Positions 36,191 through 46,866 of a stretch of 64,000 nucleotides of DNA are shown here, in pieces. The notes beneath the pieces were generated by a model. It did not search any database. It was not told the DNA's origin and saw only the letters and a list, made by a program, of their open reading frames with translations. The DNA is from Clitoria ternatea. Lineage: Eukaryota > Streptophyta > Magnoliopsida > Fabales > Fabaceae. The DNA lies in NCBI GenBank assembly GCA_037962975.1, contig CM075675.1, forward strand, positions 26,910,501 to 26,974,500. The letters are read 5' to 3'. The position numbers were made by a program, and so were the translations under genes. How positions within the stretch are numbered: position 1 is the first letter of the stretch; each line of letters opens with the position of its first letter.

Positions 36191-38718
36191 CTACTTTCTC
36201 TGGCTTGAATCTCCTTCTTTCCCTTTGCCTTTGCCTCCGGTCTTGCCTTCTTCAGTGCGAGAGCTTGTTCCTGTACTTATGGGCTTCAGGAGTGAAGGTC
36301 CCATTGATTGGCCTGCAGGTAAAGGAGCGAACTTATAAGGAGTGTTAGGCGGACTTTCATGACGCTTATCAACTATGGCCACCAGTTTCCCTTGATGAAA
36401 CTCATAGAACGGATCAATACCATTCAGATTAAGTTTCACCTTGGGATTCCGGTATTGAATTTGACGAACAGCCAACCTAAAGGATTCCTTGACTGCTTGA
36501 TCGCACGTATCTACAGCCTCGTCAAATTCTGCTTTTGTGTCCGCCAACTTTGAGAGCAGCTCCTTCTCCTTACACGACCAATCTTCGGTTCCTCGAGAAT
36601 AAACAACTTTAACTTCCTTAAGCTCCTCTTCCAGCTTTGAAGAGCGTTCCTTCTCCGCACAAAAACTAGAGTGGAGGTCGGAATTGATTTTCTTTTGGTC
36701 AGCTGCTTGGGCCTCCAACTCCTTGGCAAGATATTTCAGCCTGGCAATTTCTTCATCCTTCTTATATCCTTCCTCTTTGGAAGCTTCTAATTTACCTTCT
36801 AGACGAAGGATGGTTGCCTTATCCTTAGCAGCAGCAACGCTAAGGTCATTAACCTTGCCAACCAACAAGCTCAGCCTCTCATTCTCTTCTAAAAGCTTGC
36901 GAACCGATCTTAAGAGCCCGGATAATTCTACCAGGTGCTTCTGTCTGGCATCACAAGCTTTGGTTACTTCATCGCTCATCAATGAGGGCTTCAGCTTGTA
37001 CGGAGTCTCAGGAGCGCCCTCAGGAACAAAACCCTCGTATACCAGATATTGTACAAGACCGGAGTTACTTTGAAGAGGGCGAGTAACTTTTGGTGCAAAG
37101 TAAGTCGTTATTGGCTTTGCACCATAAGTGATCCCGTCGCCGGGGGCATCCGGAGTGGATCCTGCATCCAGAGCGGATCCTTCCACTTTCTTTCCCTTTG
37201 AAAGCTCCGGATCAGCACCCTCACTTGAAATTTTTTGTTTTTTCGGAGAGGGTTGACGATCCGAGGTCTTCGAGGAACCGCGTTTTATCCTTCTCTTCTT
37301 CTCTCCGACCTTCTTAACCGCAACCCCCTCAGATCCGCCCTCCAGCAAGGGAATATCCTCACCAGCAGATGAGGTTAAAATGATGGTCTCAGCTGTAGCT
37401 TTCTTCGAATTCCGTTTCACTTGAATGTCATTTTCAGCTGCCACGGAATTCACTCCAGCTTTGAGCCCCTTCAGTTTTTCCATCTCTGGTGACACAGCTT
37501 CAATTTCAACTGCAAAACCAAACAATATGGTTAGAAATCAAAGACTTCAAGGCATGATACGATAAAACATGAAAAATAGCAGGAAAATTACGTAGATATT
37601 CCTCGCGGGTGGACCACGATCCTAACAAACGCCTGCAAGAGAAAAATTGATGCGAGGCGGTGTAGGATTGAAGAGCGGAAAGAACGGAGACTGAAGACGG
37701 GCTTAGTTCATCCTCCTCAGTGTAGTACGCCTGGGAGGTCAGCAAAAAGTGCTCATGCGTCCAAGCCACTGGGAACTTCGGAATCCCATCTTCAGTTAAC
37801 CAAAAAACTGACTCATCAGGGTGAACGCTAATCTTCGTGAAATAGGACTTGAATGAATGTCCATCAACCTTGGCGGAGTCAGTGTACGCCTCAAAGTTGA
37901 TAACCTTGGAGAGAGTCCGGAGGGATATCAAGCTCACTCCCCCTTTCTCTTTATTTGCACGTCGGTTTAAAGTTGAAGTGCTCCCCAAGCACTTCAAGAG
38001 AGCGGACTAATCCCCATCCGTTGGGGTGAAGCTGCGAAGGAGCGCAGTCCAGGAATCTCAGAACCCCCATCTGAAACTTCGAAAGGGGAAACCGCACACC
38101 AAGGTTCAAAAATAAAAAGTCATACATATACAAGGACCTTTCGTCCGGAGTATAACAAATTCGATCGGATGGCAACGGAGCTATCACCATGAAGCACTTC
38201 TTGTATTTATCCTTCTTGAAGACCGTGAAACATGGCTCCAACTCCGCTCCCCCCTCTCGAGCGTGAACTGATGCTATTTCACGAAACTCCTCAGCCACCC
38301 AGCTGAATGGGCGTTTCTGTTGGAATTTCACCCAGTCTATCCGGTGTGCAACCACATTGCATAGGCCGGATTGGGTCTTCAAGATATACTTCTCAGAAGG
38401 AGATTCCCCTTCAGACGATTTCCTCCCAGTAGCTTTCTTTGTCACCATTGTGAAAGCTTTGATGCTGCGATAAAATTTCACATCATCAGAGAGATACAAA
38501 TCCCCACTCTCGACACTCTCACTGGAGGAGGAAGACTCTGAGGAGGGTATAATCACCCTTCGCCTTTGATATTGTGACTCCTCCCTCTCTGTATTCCGTG
38601 GCCTCGACTGGAGGATCACTGGGATCCTCCCACCACGAACGCTAGGGTTTTGAGTCAAAGCCCTTCCTCCTCTTCCTCTAGGGCTAACGCCACTGAAGCT
38701 AACACCCTTCCTAGACAT
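36191..38718 (-). pseudogene. aORF-C: pol-proximal antisense accessory gene of Tat-2
   Basis: The start ATG at 38718 (MSRKGVSF) is chosen because it opens the Arg/Gly-rich head shared with aORF-A (RGGRIP). Then come an acidic YLSDDVKFYRS segment and the Transposase_28-like core (YMYDFLFLNLGVRFPLSKF, QLHPNGWGLVRSLEVLGEHF). A short deletion and frameshift near 37970 removes about a dozen residues. SWTHEHFLLTSQAYYTEEDE follows, then an 82-nt intron (37591-37510) and a 444-codon second part. That part has a Lys/Arg-rich segment (KKRRIKRGSSK, possible nuclear signal), a long coiled coil and the C-terminal NLNGIDPFYEFHQGKLVAIV block. It differs from aORF-B at roughly half its residues, so it is an old paralogue. 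Function unknown. Confidence 0.82.
37510..37591 (-). other. Intron of aORF-C
   Basis: On the minus strand GTAATTTTCC...GGTTTTGCAG, 82 nt, phase 1 after the REEYL segment, the same phase and place as in aORF-B. Confidence 0.8.
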
Positions 38719-39350
38719 TCTCAAATATTGAAAAGAGATACAAAAAACGAAGGGAAAGTGGTTACCTAAGGATAGTAAATTGAAATTCACAGAGGCGAAC
38801 ACGAAGAACTTCTCGAAACTTTTGTAGAGGTTCGTTAAGGGAGCAACAAGAAATGGTTACTGAGATTGCCAGATATGCCTTTTTCAGGGCACAAAAATTT
38901 TTCAAATACCTACTAAACACAACCTGTCGTTTACCACCAAACGACTCCCCGTTTAGTGGACCAAAATTGTCGTTTAGTACCTTAAGGCGCGAAAATGCCA
39001 TCGTTTCGTCACAGAGCTTTCTAAATGGGCCTATTAAATCCAAATTCTAGGCCCAACAGGCCCCTAAGTGACGGTTATTAAGACATGCGCATTTAACGCA
39101 ATAATGGCTCGCCCACGTGAGTAAAGACATTAAATGTCCAATCATGGGGAACGTGGCCACCATTACCCGAATACTAAGGGTTGTGAAATTCAATAAACTT
39201 ATGAGATTCTCATTGTCCTAATCCGCCCTCAAGCGATCCATTACAACGGAACCTTGTCCTCAGAGCGGATATTTACACATCGGTACGATTCCGAAATCCG
39301 GATGTACCACGATTGATATAGCTCATATGAGCAAATCTACTAATTCCTCA
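38719..39350 (-). promoter_or_regulatory. Upstream region of aORF-C
   Basis: Contains AGGTAAC (minus, 38767-38761), a splice-donor-like word also present at the same place in aORF-A (18535) and aORF-B (49456-49450). A degraded TATA region (CCTGAAAAAGG) lies on the minus strand near 38890. A conserved block at 39101-39146 carries a G-box CACGTG (39114-39119) and CCAATCATG. Promoter function is inferred from conservation with the other two copies. Confidence 0.5.
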
Positions 39351-39372
39351 CATAAGCTATGGGGCTAGTAGA
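39351..39372 (+). other. Relic polypurine tract between the two antisense modules
   Basis: CATAAGCTATGGGGCTAGTA closely resembles the working tract ACAAGCTAGGGGACATA at 50108-50124 and follows the same CCTCACA lead. No LTR follows it here. It suggests that the aORF-C module once sat next to a 3' LTR. Confidence 0.55.
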
Positions 39373-39419
39373 GAATACTGATGGTCCCTGATTCCTACGA
39401 AAATTGAATACTCTTATGA

Positions 39420-39765
39420 TTGGAAAAATGACTCCAAGACGGATGATCTCAATCACCTATTCTGTGATTCGATGATGCAACTCCTGGTATAAACAATTCC
39501 AATCACCACTCCAGGACGGATGATCTCAATCACCTATTCTGTGATTCGACGATGTAACTCCTGGTATGAACAATTCTCATCATCATTCTTACGATGAAAG
39601 CTTTTGAAAACTGAAAAGTATTCACTCAATCCGTACTCCTACGATTGAAAAATGTCTCCAGGTTGGATTATCTAAATCACTTAATCTGTGATCTGACGAT
39701 GTAACTCTTGGTGTTGTGTACTTTTCCAGAACGGATAATCTCAATCACCCATTACGTGATATGAC
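39420..39765 (+). repeat. Hairpin cluster II of Tat-2, left part
   Basis: Four units (about 39433, 39508, 39657 and 39724) with inner stem TCAATCAC/GTGATT-c-GA (bulged C) and loop CTATTCT. Outer CTCCAGGA/TCCTGG pairs occur in several. The fourth unit is cut in its second arm by Sire-1 at ATGAC. Confidence 0.85.
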
Positions 39766-41462
39766 TGTATTTGAATGTTGATGTAGGTTTTGATAATGAC
39801 ACAACAAATGAAGAAGTATCAAAGATATTATCAAGCAATCATTTATGTTTGATGTGGAAATTAAAATGGTTGATGTTTAATTTTGATGATCAATCAAGGA
39901 CTTATGTTAAAGGCATTTAAGGATAAGTTAATCAAGTACAAATGATCAACAAATGTGCCAAGAATCAAAGGATTGGAGCCAAGACTCATCAAACATCAAA
40001 AAGGGTGAAACAAAGTGCCAAAATTCAAGTGTCAGGTGCTTGAATCGATTCACACAAAAATGCATAACCTCTTGAATCGATTCTTACATATAAAAAGGGC
40101 CAGGAACTGAATTCACAACGCATGAATCGATTCCCTTAATGGTTGAATCGATTCACACGGTTTTGCAAGTGCCCAGGATGTGTTTTTCAATGCATGAATC
40201 GATTCCTTCCTACCTTGAATCGATTCACACGTTTTAATTTGCCCAGTAACTTCATTTTTATGATATGAATCGATTCTTTTCTCAAGGTTAATCATATGAA
40301 TCGATTCTTGTTGCTGTCAGAAGCTAAAACACACGCTGGAATCATTCAAAATTCAAAAGGAAACATTGTGCCCTTCGGTTGAATCAATTTGGAAGACCCA
40401 AGGCAATGCTCCATGCTTTGTCCCTCTCCACATGCATATGTCTCATTGGAAACACATTCAAGACAAGCATGCCTAACAAGTTAAACCTCCAAGGAATTAA
40501 ATATTGCAAAAACTCATGCCATTGGGGTCTATAAATAGAGAAGAAGATGAAGACCAAAGACACACCTTCAAGAGATGCATTTCCTCTGAATTTCTTCTTC
40601 ATCTTATTCTACTTTCTCTCTATAATTTACATATTGGCATATCCTCTTAGTGAGTAACTTAAGAGTTAGAGGGAAGAATTTTTAAGTGAGCTAAAACTTG
40701 TATATCCTCTCTTTGAGAGTTAATTTGTGTGTGAGCTTTAAATTGTATATCCACTCTAGTGAGAGAGTTTGCTTGTACATTTAAACACCAAACATCTTAG
40801 AAGCTTTGGGTTGGGGTTCAACCTTGTAATTGTGAGATTGAGAGATTGGGTGGAGTGCCCTTGTACTTGTGAGGATTGGATTCTTGAGTGTGGGACACTA
40901 GGAAGTCGCAATTGCTCAAAGTGTATCTCTAATCTACAATAGTGGAAATCCTCTAAGTGGGTTGCTTAGAGGCGAGACGTACACCGGCGTGGTGGAACTC
41001 GTTACATCGGTTTGCAAAGCTTCTCTTCCCTTAAACTCATTTATTTTGAGAACTTAACTTGCATGCTAAAACATCTTCATTAACTTGGTGTGGTTAAATC
41101 CTTGAATAAATTGTCTCAAATATTGTTGAACTTAAACATTGTATTTTTGAGTTAAATAACCTTGTTAACAACTTGATTAAATCTATTGGACATTATCTAG
41201 TTAATCTTAAATTGGAGTTAAGTGTTGAATACTAAGTATCCCAAGAATTGAATAAACCAATAGTGGGTCTTATTTATTAAAATCAATTCTTGAACATAGC
41301 ATCTTTAACTCAATACTTTAATATGATATGTGTTTCATAATTGTCTCATCTCTTGCATTGTATTATTTGTGTATCACTAACCGTTTTGAAGGGGTTTCCA
41401 CGCGAAAATTTGAAATACTCAATTCACCCCCCCCCTCTTGAGTATCGAGGCCTTGGCTAACA
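39766..41462 (+). repeat. 5' LTR of Sire-1
   Basis: TGTATTTGAATG...TTGGCTAACA. Eight copies of the palindrome GAATCGATTC at 40042-40307, upstream of the TATA box (CTATAAATAG, about 40530-40539). Confidence 0.95.
40042..40307 (+). repeat. Array of eight GAATCGATTC palindromes
   Basis: Starts at 40042, 40074, 40134, 40145, 40196, 40217, 40267 and 40298. All lie in the presumed U3, 220-490 bp before the TATA box. The same array is at 44584-44849 in the other LTR, and a ninth copy occurs near 43817. Confidence 0.95.
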
Positions 41463-41464
41463 AG

Positions 41465-41476
41465 TGGTATCAGAGC
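41465..41476 (+). promoter_or_regulatory. Primer binding site of Sire-1 (tRNA-iMet)
   Basis: TGGTATCAGAGC two bases after the 5' LTR. Confidence 0.92.
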
Positions 41477-41519
41477 TTGACTCTTGGAAGATCAAGCTTA
41501 ACGGCTTCAAGAGATCAAG

Positions 41520-43406
41520 ATGGCCTCTACTTCTTATGATACACTTCCAATAAATAGACCACCAATCTTCAATGGTAAGGACTATGTCATTTGGAAAGAA
41601 AGGATGAAAATCTTCATCCAAGCCTATGATATCAAGGTATGGAATGCTATTCAATGTGGTCCTTTTATTCCTAAATACATAGTTAATAATATAGAATGTA
41701 TGAAGCCCATGAACCTATGGACTAAGGAAGAAGAAAGGAAAGTACAATTTAATCTAAGAGCTAAAATCATTATCAAATTAGCATTAGAATCCAATGATGT
41801 TGCTAGAATTAATATGTGTAATAATGCTAAAGAAATGTGGGAAACTCTTGGAAACATCTATGGAAATACTAATGTTGATAAAGATGCAAGGATTAGTTCC
41901 ATTTCTTGTCAAGATGGAGAGCTCGAAATAAGTCAAGAAGAAGAGTTCAACAAACCGGGAGAAGAAATTACATGCCTAATGACAAAGCACTCCCAAGATG
42001 ATGAGGTATGTTCATTAAATGCTTTTGGTGAAAATCAAGATGAAAATGGAATAATAACTAGAAACAAAGCTAGGCTAGTTGCTAAGGGGTATAATCAAGA
42101 AGAAGGAATAGACTATGAAGAAACGTATGCTCCCGTAGCTAGGTTAGAAGCCATTAGATTATTATTAGCTTTTGCTTGTTGTATGGATTTTAAACTTTAT
42201 CAAATGGATGTCAAAAGCGCTTTTTTAAATGGCTATATTCAAGAAGAAGTTTATGTAGATCAACCTCCCGGTTTTGAAAATCATAAATTTCCAAATCATG
42301 TTTTTAAATTGAGAAAAGCCTTATACGGTTTGAAACAAGCTCCAAGAGCTTGGTATGAAAGACTTAGCAAATTTCTTTTAGAAAATAATTTTGAAAGAGG
42401 AAAGGTTGACACTACACTATTTATAAGGCGTAAAAATAATGACATTCTTTTGGTACAAGTTTATGTTGATGACATAATTTTTGGTGCTACAAATGAAAGC
42501 CTTTGTCAAGAGTTTGCTAAATTCATGCAAAAAGAATTTGAAATGTCTATGATGGGAGAACTTACCTTTTTCTTAGGATTACAAATCAAACAAACAAATG
42601 AAGGAACTTTTATTAGTCAAACAAAATATTGTAAAGAATTACTTAAACGTTTTGAAATGGATAAGGCAAATGAAATAGCAACACCAATGAGCACATCTTG
42701 CTATCTAGATAAAGATGAAAAGGGTAAGGACGTTGAAATAACAAAGTATCGAGGAATGATAGGATCCTTACTTTATTTAACTTCTAGTAGACCCGATATT
42801 ATGTTTGCCGTATGCATGTGTGCTAGATATCAAGCTTGTCCTAAAGAATCACATCTCACCGCTGTAAAAAGAATTTTGAAATATCTTGTGGGTACTCAAA
42901 ATGTTGGTTTATGGTATCCCAAAGGCGTTGAATGTAATCTTTTAGGATATTCCGATTCCGACTTTGCGGGTTGTAAGCTTGATAGAAAAAGTACTAGTGG
43001 CACATGTCATTTACTTGGTAGTTCCCTTGTTTCTTGGCATAGCAAGAAACAAGCAAGTGTTGCATTGTCAACGGCTGAGGCAGAATATGTAGCAGCCGGT
43101 AGTTGTTGTGCTCAAATTCTTTGGATGAGACAACAACTTCTTGATTTTGGTATTTCCTTGGATAAAGTCCCCATTAAATGTGATAACACTAGTGCAATAA
43201 ATATATCTAAGAATCCGGTCATGCATTCTAGGACCAAACACATTGAAATAAGACATCACTTCATAAGAGACCATGTTTTGAAAGGAGATTGTGTACTTGA
43301 ATATGTTGAAACTTCAAAACAATTGGCGGACATTTTTACAAAACCCCTTCCAAAAGACCAATTTATAAATATTAGAAGGGAGTTAGGAATTTTGGAAATT
43401 TCCTAA
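41520..43406 (+). CDS. Sire-1 Gag-RT-RNase H fusion (628 aa, intact)
   Basis: An uninterrupted frame from ATG 41520, 57 bp after the LTR. Residues 1 to about 130 are the copia Gag N-domain (UBN2-like: IFNGKDYVIWKERM, AKEMWETLGNIYG). Residues 131-173 are a short linker that looks like scraps of the Gag tail (CLMTKHSQDDEV). From about residue 174 (near 42039) copia RT starts inside its usual first block (NKARLVAKGYNQ...YAPVARLEAIR). YVDD is at 42462-42473, then LTFFLGLQIKQ. RNase H has YSDSDFAGC, LSTAEAEYVA and TKHIEIRHHFIRD, ending with ADIFTKPL. No zinc knuckle, protease or integrase is present; a full element would have about 1500 or more residues. The deletion kept the frame open. It could be moved only by integrase from a related element. 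Confidence 0.88.
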   Translation: MASTSYDTLPINRPPIFNGKDYVIWKERMKIFIQAYDIKVWNAIQCGPFIPKYIVNNIECMKPMNLWTKEEERKVQFNLRAKIIIKLALESNDVARINMCNNAKEMWETLGNIYGNTNVDKDARISSISCQDGELEISQEEEFNKPGEEITCLMTKHSQDDEVCSLNAFGENQDENGIITRNKARLVAKGYNQEEGIDYEETYAPVARLEAIRLLLAFACCMDFKLYQMDVKSAFLNGYIQEEVYVDQPPGFENHKFPNHVFKLRKALYGLKQAPRAWYERLSKFLLENNFERGKVDTTLFIRRKNNDILLVQVYVDDIIFGATNESLCQEFAKFMQKEFEMSMMGELTFFLGLQIKQTNEGTFISQTKYCKELLKRFEMDKANEIATPMSTSCYLDKDEKGKDVEITKYRGMIGSLLYLTSSRPDIMFAVCMCARYQACPKESHLTAVKRILKYLVGTQNVGLWYPKGVECNLLGYSDSDFAGCKLDRKSTSGTCHLLGSSLVSWHSKKQASVALSTAEAEYVAAGSCCAQILWMRQQLLDFGISLDKVPIKCDNTSAINISKNPVMHSRTKHIEIRHHFIRDHVLKGDCVLEYVETSKQLADIFTKPLPKDQFINIRRELGILEIS

Positions 43407-44307
43407 TTGATTTATTTTATCACACTTTCTCTTTGAACAAAACTTTGCAAATCTTTAACTTGAAGATTTCCAACTCATCTTTTTCATAAAATTTTCATTT
43501 CCTTGAACATAATACCTTACTTTGTGATATACATACAAATTTGTAAAGAAAATTTATACTCACATTTCCAATAAATCTACAAATCTCTTGTGTTATTTAA
43601 AGATCCCGTGGAGTCCCCATATATTTTAAACATATTTTGACACAAAGATAATCTCCCATATACAACATGGTTCTCAAAAATAAATGGCAAATGACCTTTG
43701 ATTTTCTTGACTCTCTAGTGCAACAAAATCATTGGCAACTTGCAAAATTTAAATCATTGCATATAACAACCATCTAGTAACATGATTCTTCAAAATCGCG
43801 TAAAAATAGCTAGATGAATCGATTCCCATGAGACATTATGTGCCTATATGCCTTGAATGATTTCGTGATGTATGTTGCATTGTCATCTTACTTCAAAATG
43901 TATGCATCTACCTTTAAGTTGTATATGTTTATAAGGAAATCTTTTTTGATGATGCCAAAGGGGGAGAGAAATACATATTCTTAAAGGGGGAGAGATATAT
44001 CTATAAGAAAGGGGAAGAATTTATAAAAATATCTTGTAAAAGGTGAGAAATACTTAAAGTATTGTATGATTAAAGGGAGATAACTAAGAAGGAGAGAACA
44101 TATATTAAGGGGGAGAAACCATATATTAAGGGGGAGAGACCTTTGTTTCTTAAATACTTTCTTGATTTCTTGTGTCTATGATTTCATCAACATGTGGTAT
44201 CAAATTGTATATGAAAGGGGGAGTCTTTATTGCAATATATATGAATTGTTATGATACTAACACCCCAAGAGACAAACATTTGTTGTCATCATCAAAAAGG
44301 GGGAGAA
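43407..44307 (+). other. Sire-1 3' non-coding region with repeated purine tracts
   Basis: After the stop, AAGGGGGAGA-type tracts recur near 43956, 43983, 44010, 44109, 44131 and 44215. The last, AAAAAGGGGGAGAA (44294-44307), is the true polypurine tract before the 3' LTR. TGATGCCAAAGGGGGAGA and TCATCATCAAAAAGGGGGAG are wordings common in plant copia elements. Confidence 0.8.
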
Positions 44308-46003
44308 TGTATTTGAATGTTGATGTAGGTTTTGATAATGACACAACAAATGAAGAAGTATCAAAGATATTATCAAGCAATCATTTATGTTTGATGTGGA
44401 AATTAAAATGGTTGATGTTTAATTTTGATGATCAATCAAGGACTTATGTTAAAGGCATTTAAGGATAAGTTAATCAAGTACAAATGATCAACAAATGTGC
44501 CAAGAATCAAAGGATTGGAGCCAAGACTCATCAAACATCAAAAAGGGTGAAACAAAGTGCCAAAATTCAAGTGTCAGGTGCTTGAATCGATTCACACAAA
44601 AATGCATAACCTCTTGAATCGATTCTTACATATAAAAAGGGCCAGGAACTGAATTCACAACGCATGAATCGATTCCCTTAATGGTTGAATCGATTCACAC
44701 GGTTTTGCAAGTGCCCAGGATGTGTTTTTCAATGCATGAATCGATTCCTTCCTACCTTGAATCGATTCACACGTTTTAATTTGCCCAGTAACTTCATTTT
44801 TATGATATGAATCGATTCTTTTCTCAAGGTTAATCATATGAATCGATTCTTGTTGCTGTCAGAAGCTAAAACACACGCTGGAATCATTCAAAATTCAAAA
44901 GGAAACATTGTGCCCTTCGGTTGAATCAATTTGGAAGACCCAAGGCAATGCTCCATGCTTTGTCCCTCTCCACATGCATATGTCTCATTGGAAACACATT
45001 CAAGACAAGCATGCCTAACAAGTTAAACCTCCAAGGAATTAAATATTGCAAAAACTCATGCCATTGGGGTCTATAAATAGAGAAGAAGATGAAGACCAAA
45101 GACACACCTTCAAGAGATGCATTTCCTCTGAATTTCTTCTTCATCTTATTCTACTTTCTCTCTATAATTTACATATTGGCATATCCTCTTAGTGAGTAAC
45201 TTAAGAGTTAGAGGGAAGAATTTTTAAGTGAGCTAAAACTTGTATATCCTCTCTTTGAGAGTTAATTTGTGTGTGAGCTTTAAATTGTATATCCACTCTA
45301 GTGAGAGAGTTTGCTTGTACATTTAAACACCAAACATCTTAGAAGCTTTGGGTTGGGGTTCAACCTTGTAATTGTGAGATTGAGAGATTGGGTGGAGTGC
45401 CCTTGTACTTGTGAGGATTGGATTCTTGAGTGTGGGACACTAGGAAGTCGCAATTGCTCAAAGTGTATCTCTAATCTACAATAGTGGAAATCCTCTAAGT
45501 GGGTTGCTTAGAGGCGAGACGTACACCGGCGTGGTGGAACTCGTTACATCGGTTTGCAAAGCTTCTCTTCCCTTAAACTCATTTATTTTGAGAACTTAAC
45601 TTGCATGCTAAAACATCTTCATTAACTTGGTGTGGTTAAATCCTTGAATAAATTGTCTCAAATATTGTTGAACTTAAACATTGTATTTTTGAGTTAAATA
45701 ACCTTGTTAACAACTTGATTAAATCTATTGGACATTATCTAGTTAATCTTAAATTGGAGTTAAGTGTTGAATACTAAGTATCCCAAGAATTGAATAAACC
45801 AATAGTGGGTCTTATTTATTAAAATCAATTCTTGAACATAGCATCTTTAACTCAATACTTTAATATGATATGTGTTTCATAATTGTCTCATCTCTTGCAT
45901 TGTATTATTTGTGTATCACTAACCGTTTTGAAGGGGTTTCCACGCGAAAATTTGAAATACTCAATTCACCCCCCCCTCTTGAGTATCGAGGCCTTGGCTA
46001 ACA
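44308..46003 (+). repeat. 3' LTR of Sire-1
   Basis: Same as 39766-41462; the one difference I found is 8 instead of 9 Cs in the run near 45970. TATA box at about 45072-45081. Confidence 0.95.
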
Positions 46004-46370
46004 ATGACGATGTAACTCCTTGACATGGTATACCTGCCCAGGACGGATGATCTCAATCACCTATTCTGTGATATGACGATGTAACTCCTGGCGCCACACA
46101 CACCTCAAGGACGGATGATCTCAATCACCTATTATGTGATCCGACGATATAACTTCTGGTGCTGTACACATCCCCAAGACGGATGATCTCAATTACTTAT
46201 GAAGTGATTTGATGACAAAACACCTGGCATGATCAATTCATATAATCATTCCTATGACGGAAAATTCTGAAAGTCAGTCCGCACTTTCACTTTCAAGTGG
46301 TATTCTCCCAGGTCGGATACTCTTTATCACCTATTCTGTGATACAATGACGTAACCCCTGGCGTAGAAAA
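46004..46370 (+). repeat. Hairpin cluster II of Tat-2, right part
   Basis: The second arm of the interrupted unit, then units at about 46034, 46107, 46170 and 46307 with the same GGACGGATGATC and GACGATGTAACTCC flanks. Several are decayed (for example AGGTCGGATACTC near 46310). It lies just past the 3' end of aORF-B. Confidence 0.8.
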
Positions 46371-46866
46371 ACTCCCATCATCATCCTTATGATGGAGGAC
46401 TCAAGCACCACTTCCTTACACCTTTGCAGTTCCCCAAACTTGGAATAATACTCTTACAATGAACGACATAGTTTTCTCCAGTGAGAATAACATGAATAAA
46501 ATACAGTCATCCGTCCTGTTACATTACTCTACTGAACAGCGGATCGACCCATCTTTCCCCAAGAGAATTAAGAGAATTAAGGATCATGCCCCAAAGACAG
46601 GCACCTTCTTCTTAATACGCACTTGGGGACATGTATATATTTATCCGTTCTAAATTTTATTTGTTGTTTAATCTTCCGAGGTAGTTGTTTCAATCCGACC
46701 TCAAGGTTAATCATACAAAACGGATTAGCAACGATTTAAATATACATGAAACGACGGAGACAAATTTCTTCAATCAAAACTCATTCATTGAAGTGAAATT
46801 ACATACAATAGTTCAAAATCTGGAGTTGATCCCGGTACACAACTATACATGTGAATGAAAAGAAAA
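46371..46866. other. Spacer between hairpin cluster II and aORF-B
   Basis: No gene recognised. It probably includes the 3' untranslated region of aORF-B. The small open frame near 46459 has no recognisable motif. Confidence 0.5.

Larger units (their letters stand above)
39766..46003 (+). mobile_element. Sire-1: SIRE/Maximus-like Ty1/copia element, very young, internally deleted
   Basis: The LTRs 39766-41462 (1697 bp) and 44308-46003 (1696 bp) look identical except for the length of one C-run. ATGAC is duplicated at 39761-39765 and 46004-46008. It has a tRNA-iMet primer site, one open frame (Gag-RT-RNase H) and a purine tract. Protease, integrase and the nucleocapsid are missing. The lineage is judged from RT wording such as MSMMGELTFFLGLQIKQ and the Gag start (RPPIFNGKDYVIWKERM). 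Confidence 0.92.

Noticed and set aside
36684..37073. Plus-strand open frame opposite aORF-C
   Set aside because: Shadow of the minus-strand coiled-coil coding sequence; no motif and no conservation in aORF-B or -A.
40113..40602. Small minus-strand frames duplicated at 44655-45144
   Set aside because: Their duplication is due only to the two identical Sire-1 LTRs; one spans the palindrome array.
39420..46370. Regularly repeated hairpin units resembling a CRISPR array
   Set aside because: Plant nuclear context, no cas genes, units of unequal spacing and the variable part is the stem itself.
39351..46866. aORF-B module as a separate nested element inside Tat-2
   Set aside because: No LTR, no target duplication and no primer site between the two modules apart from Sire-1's own boundaries.
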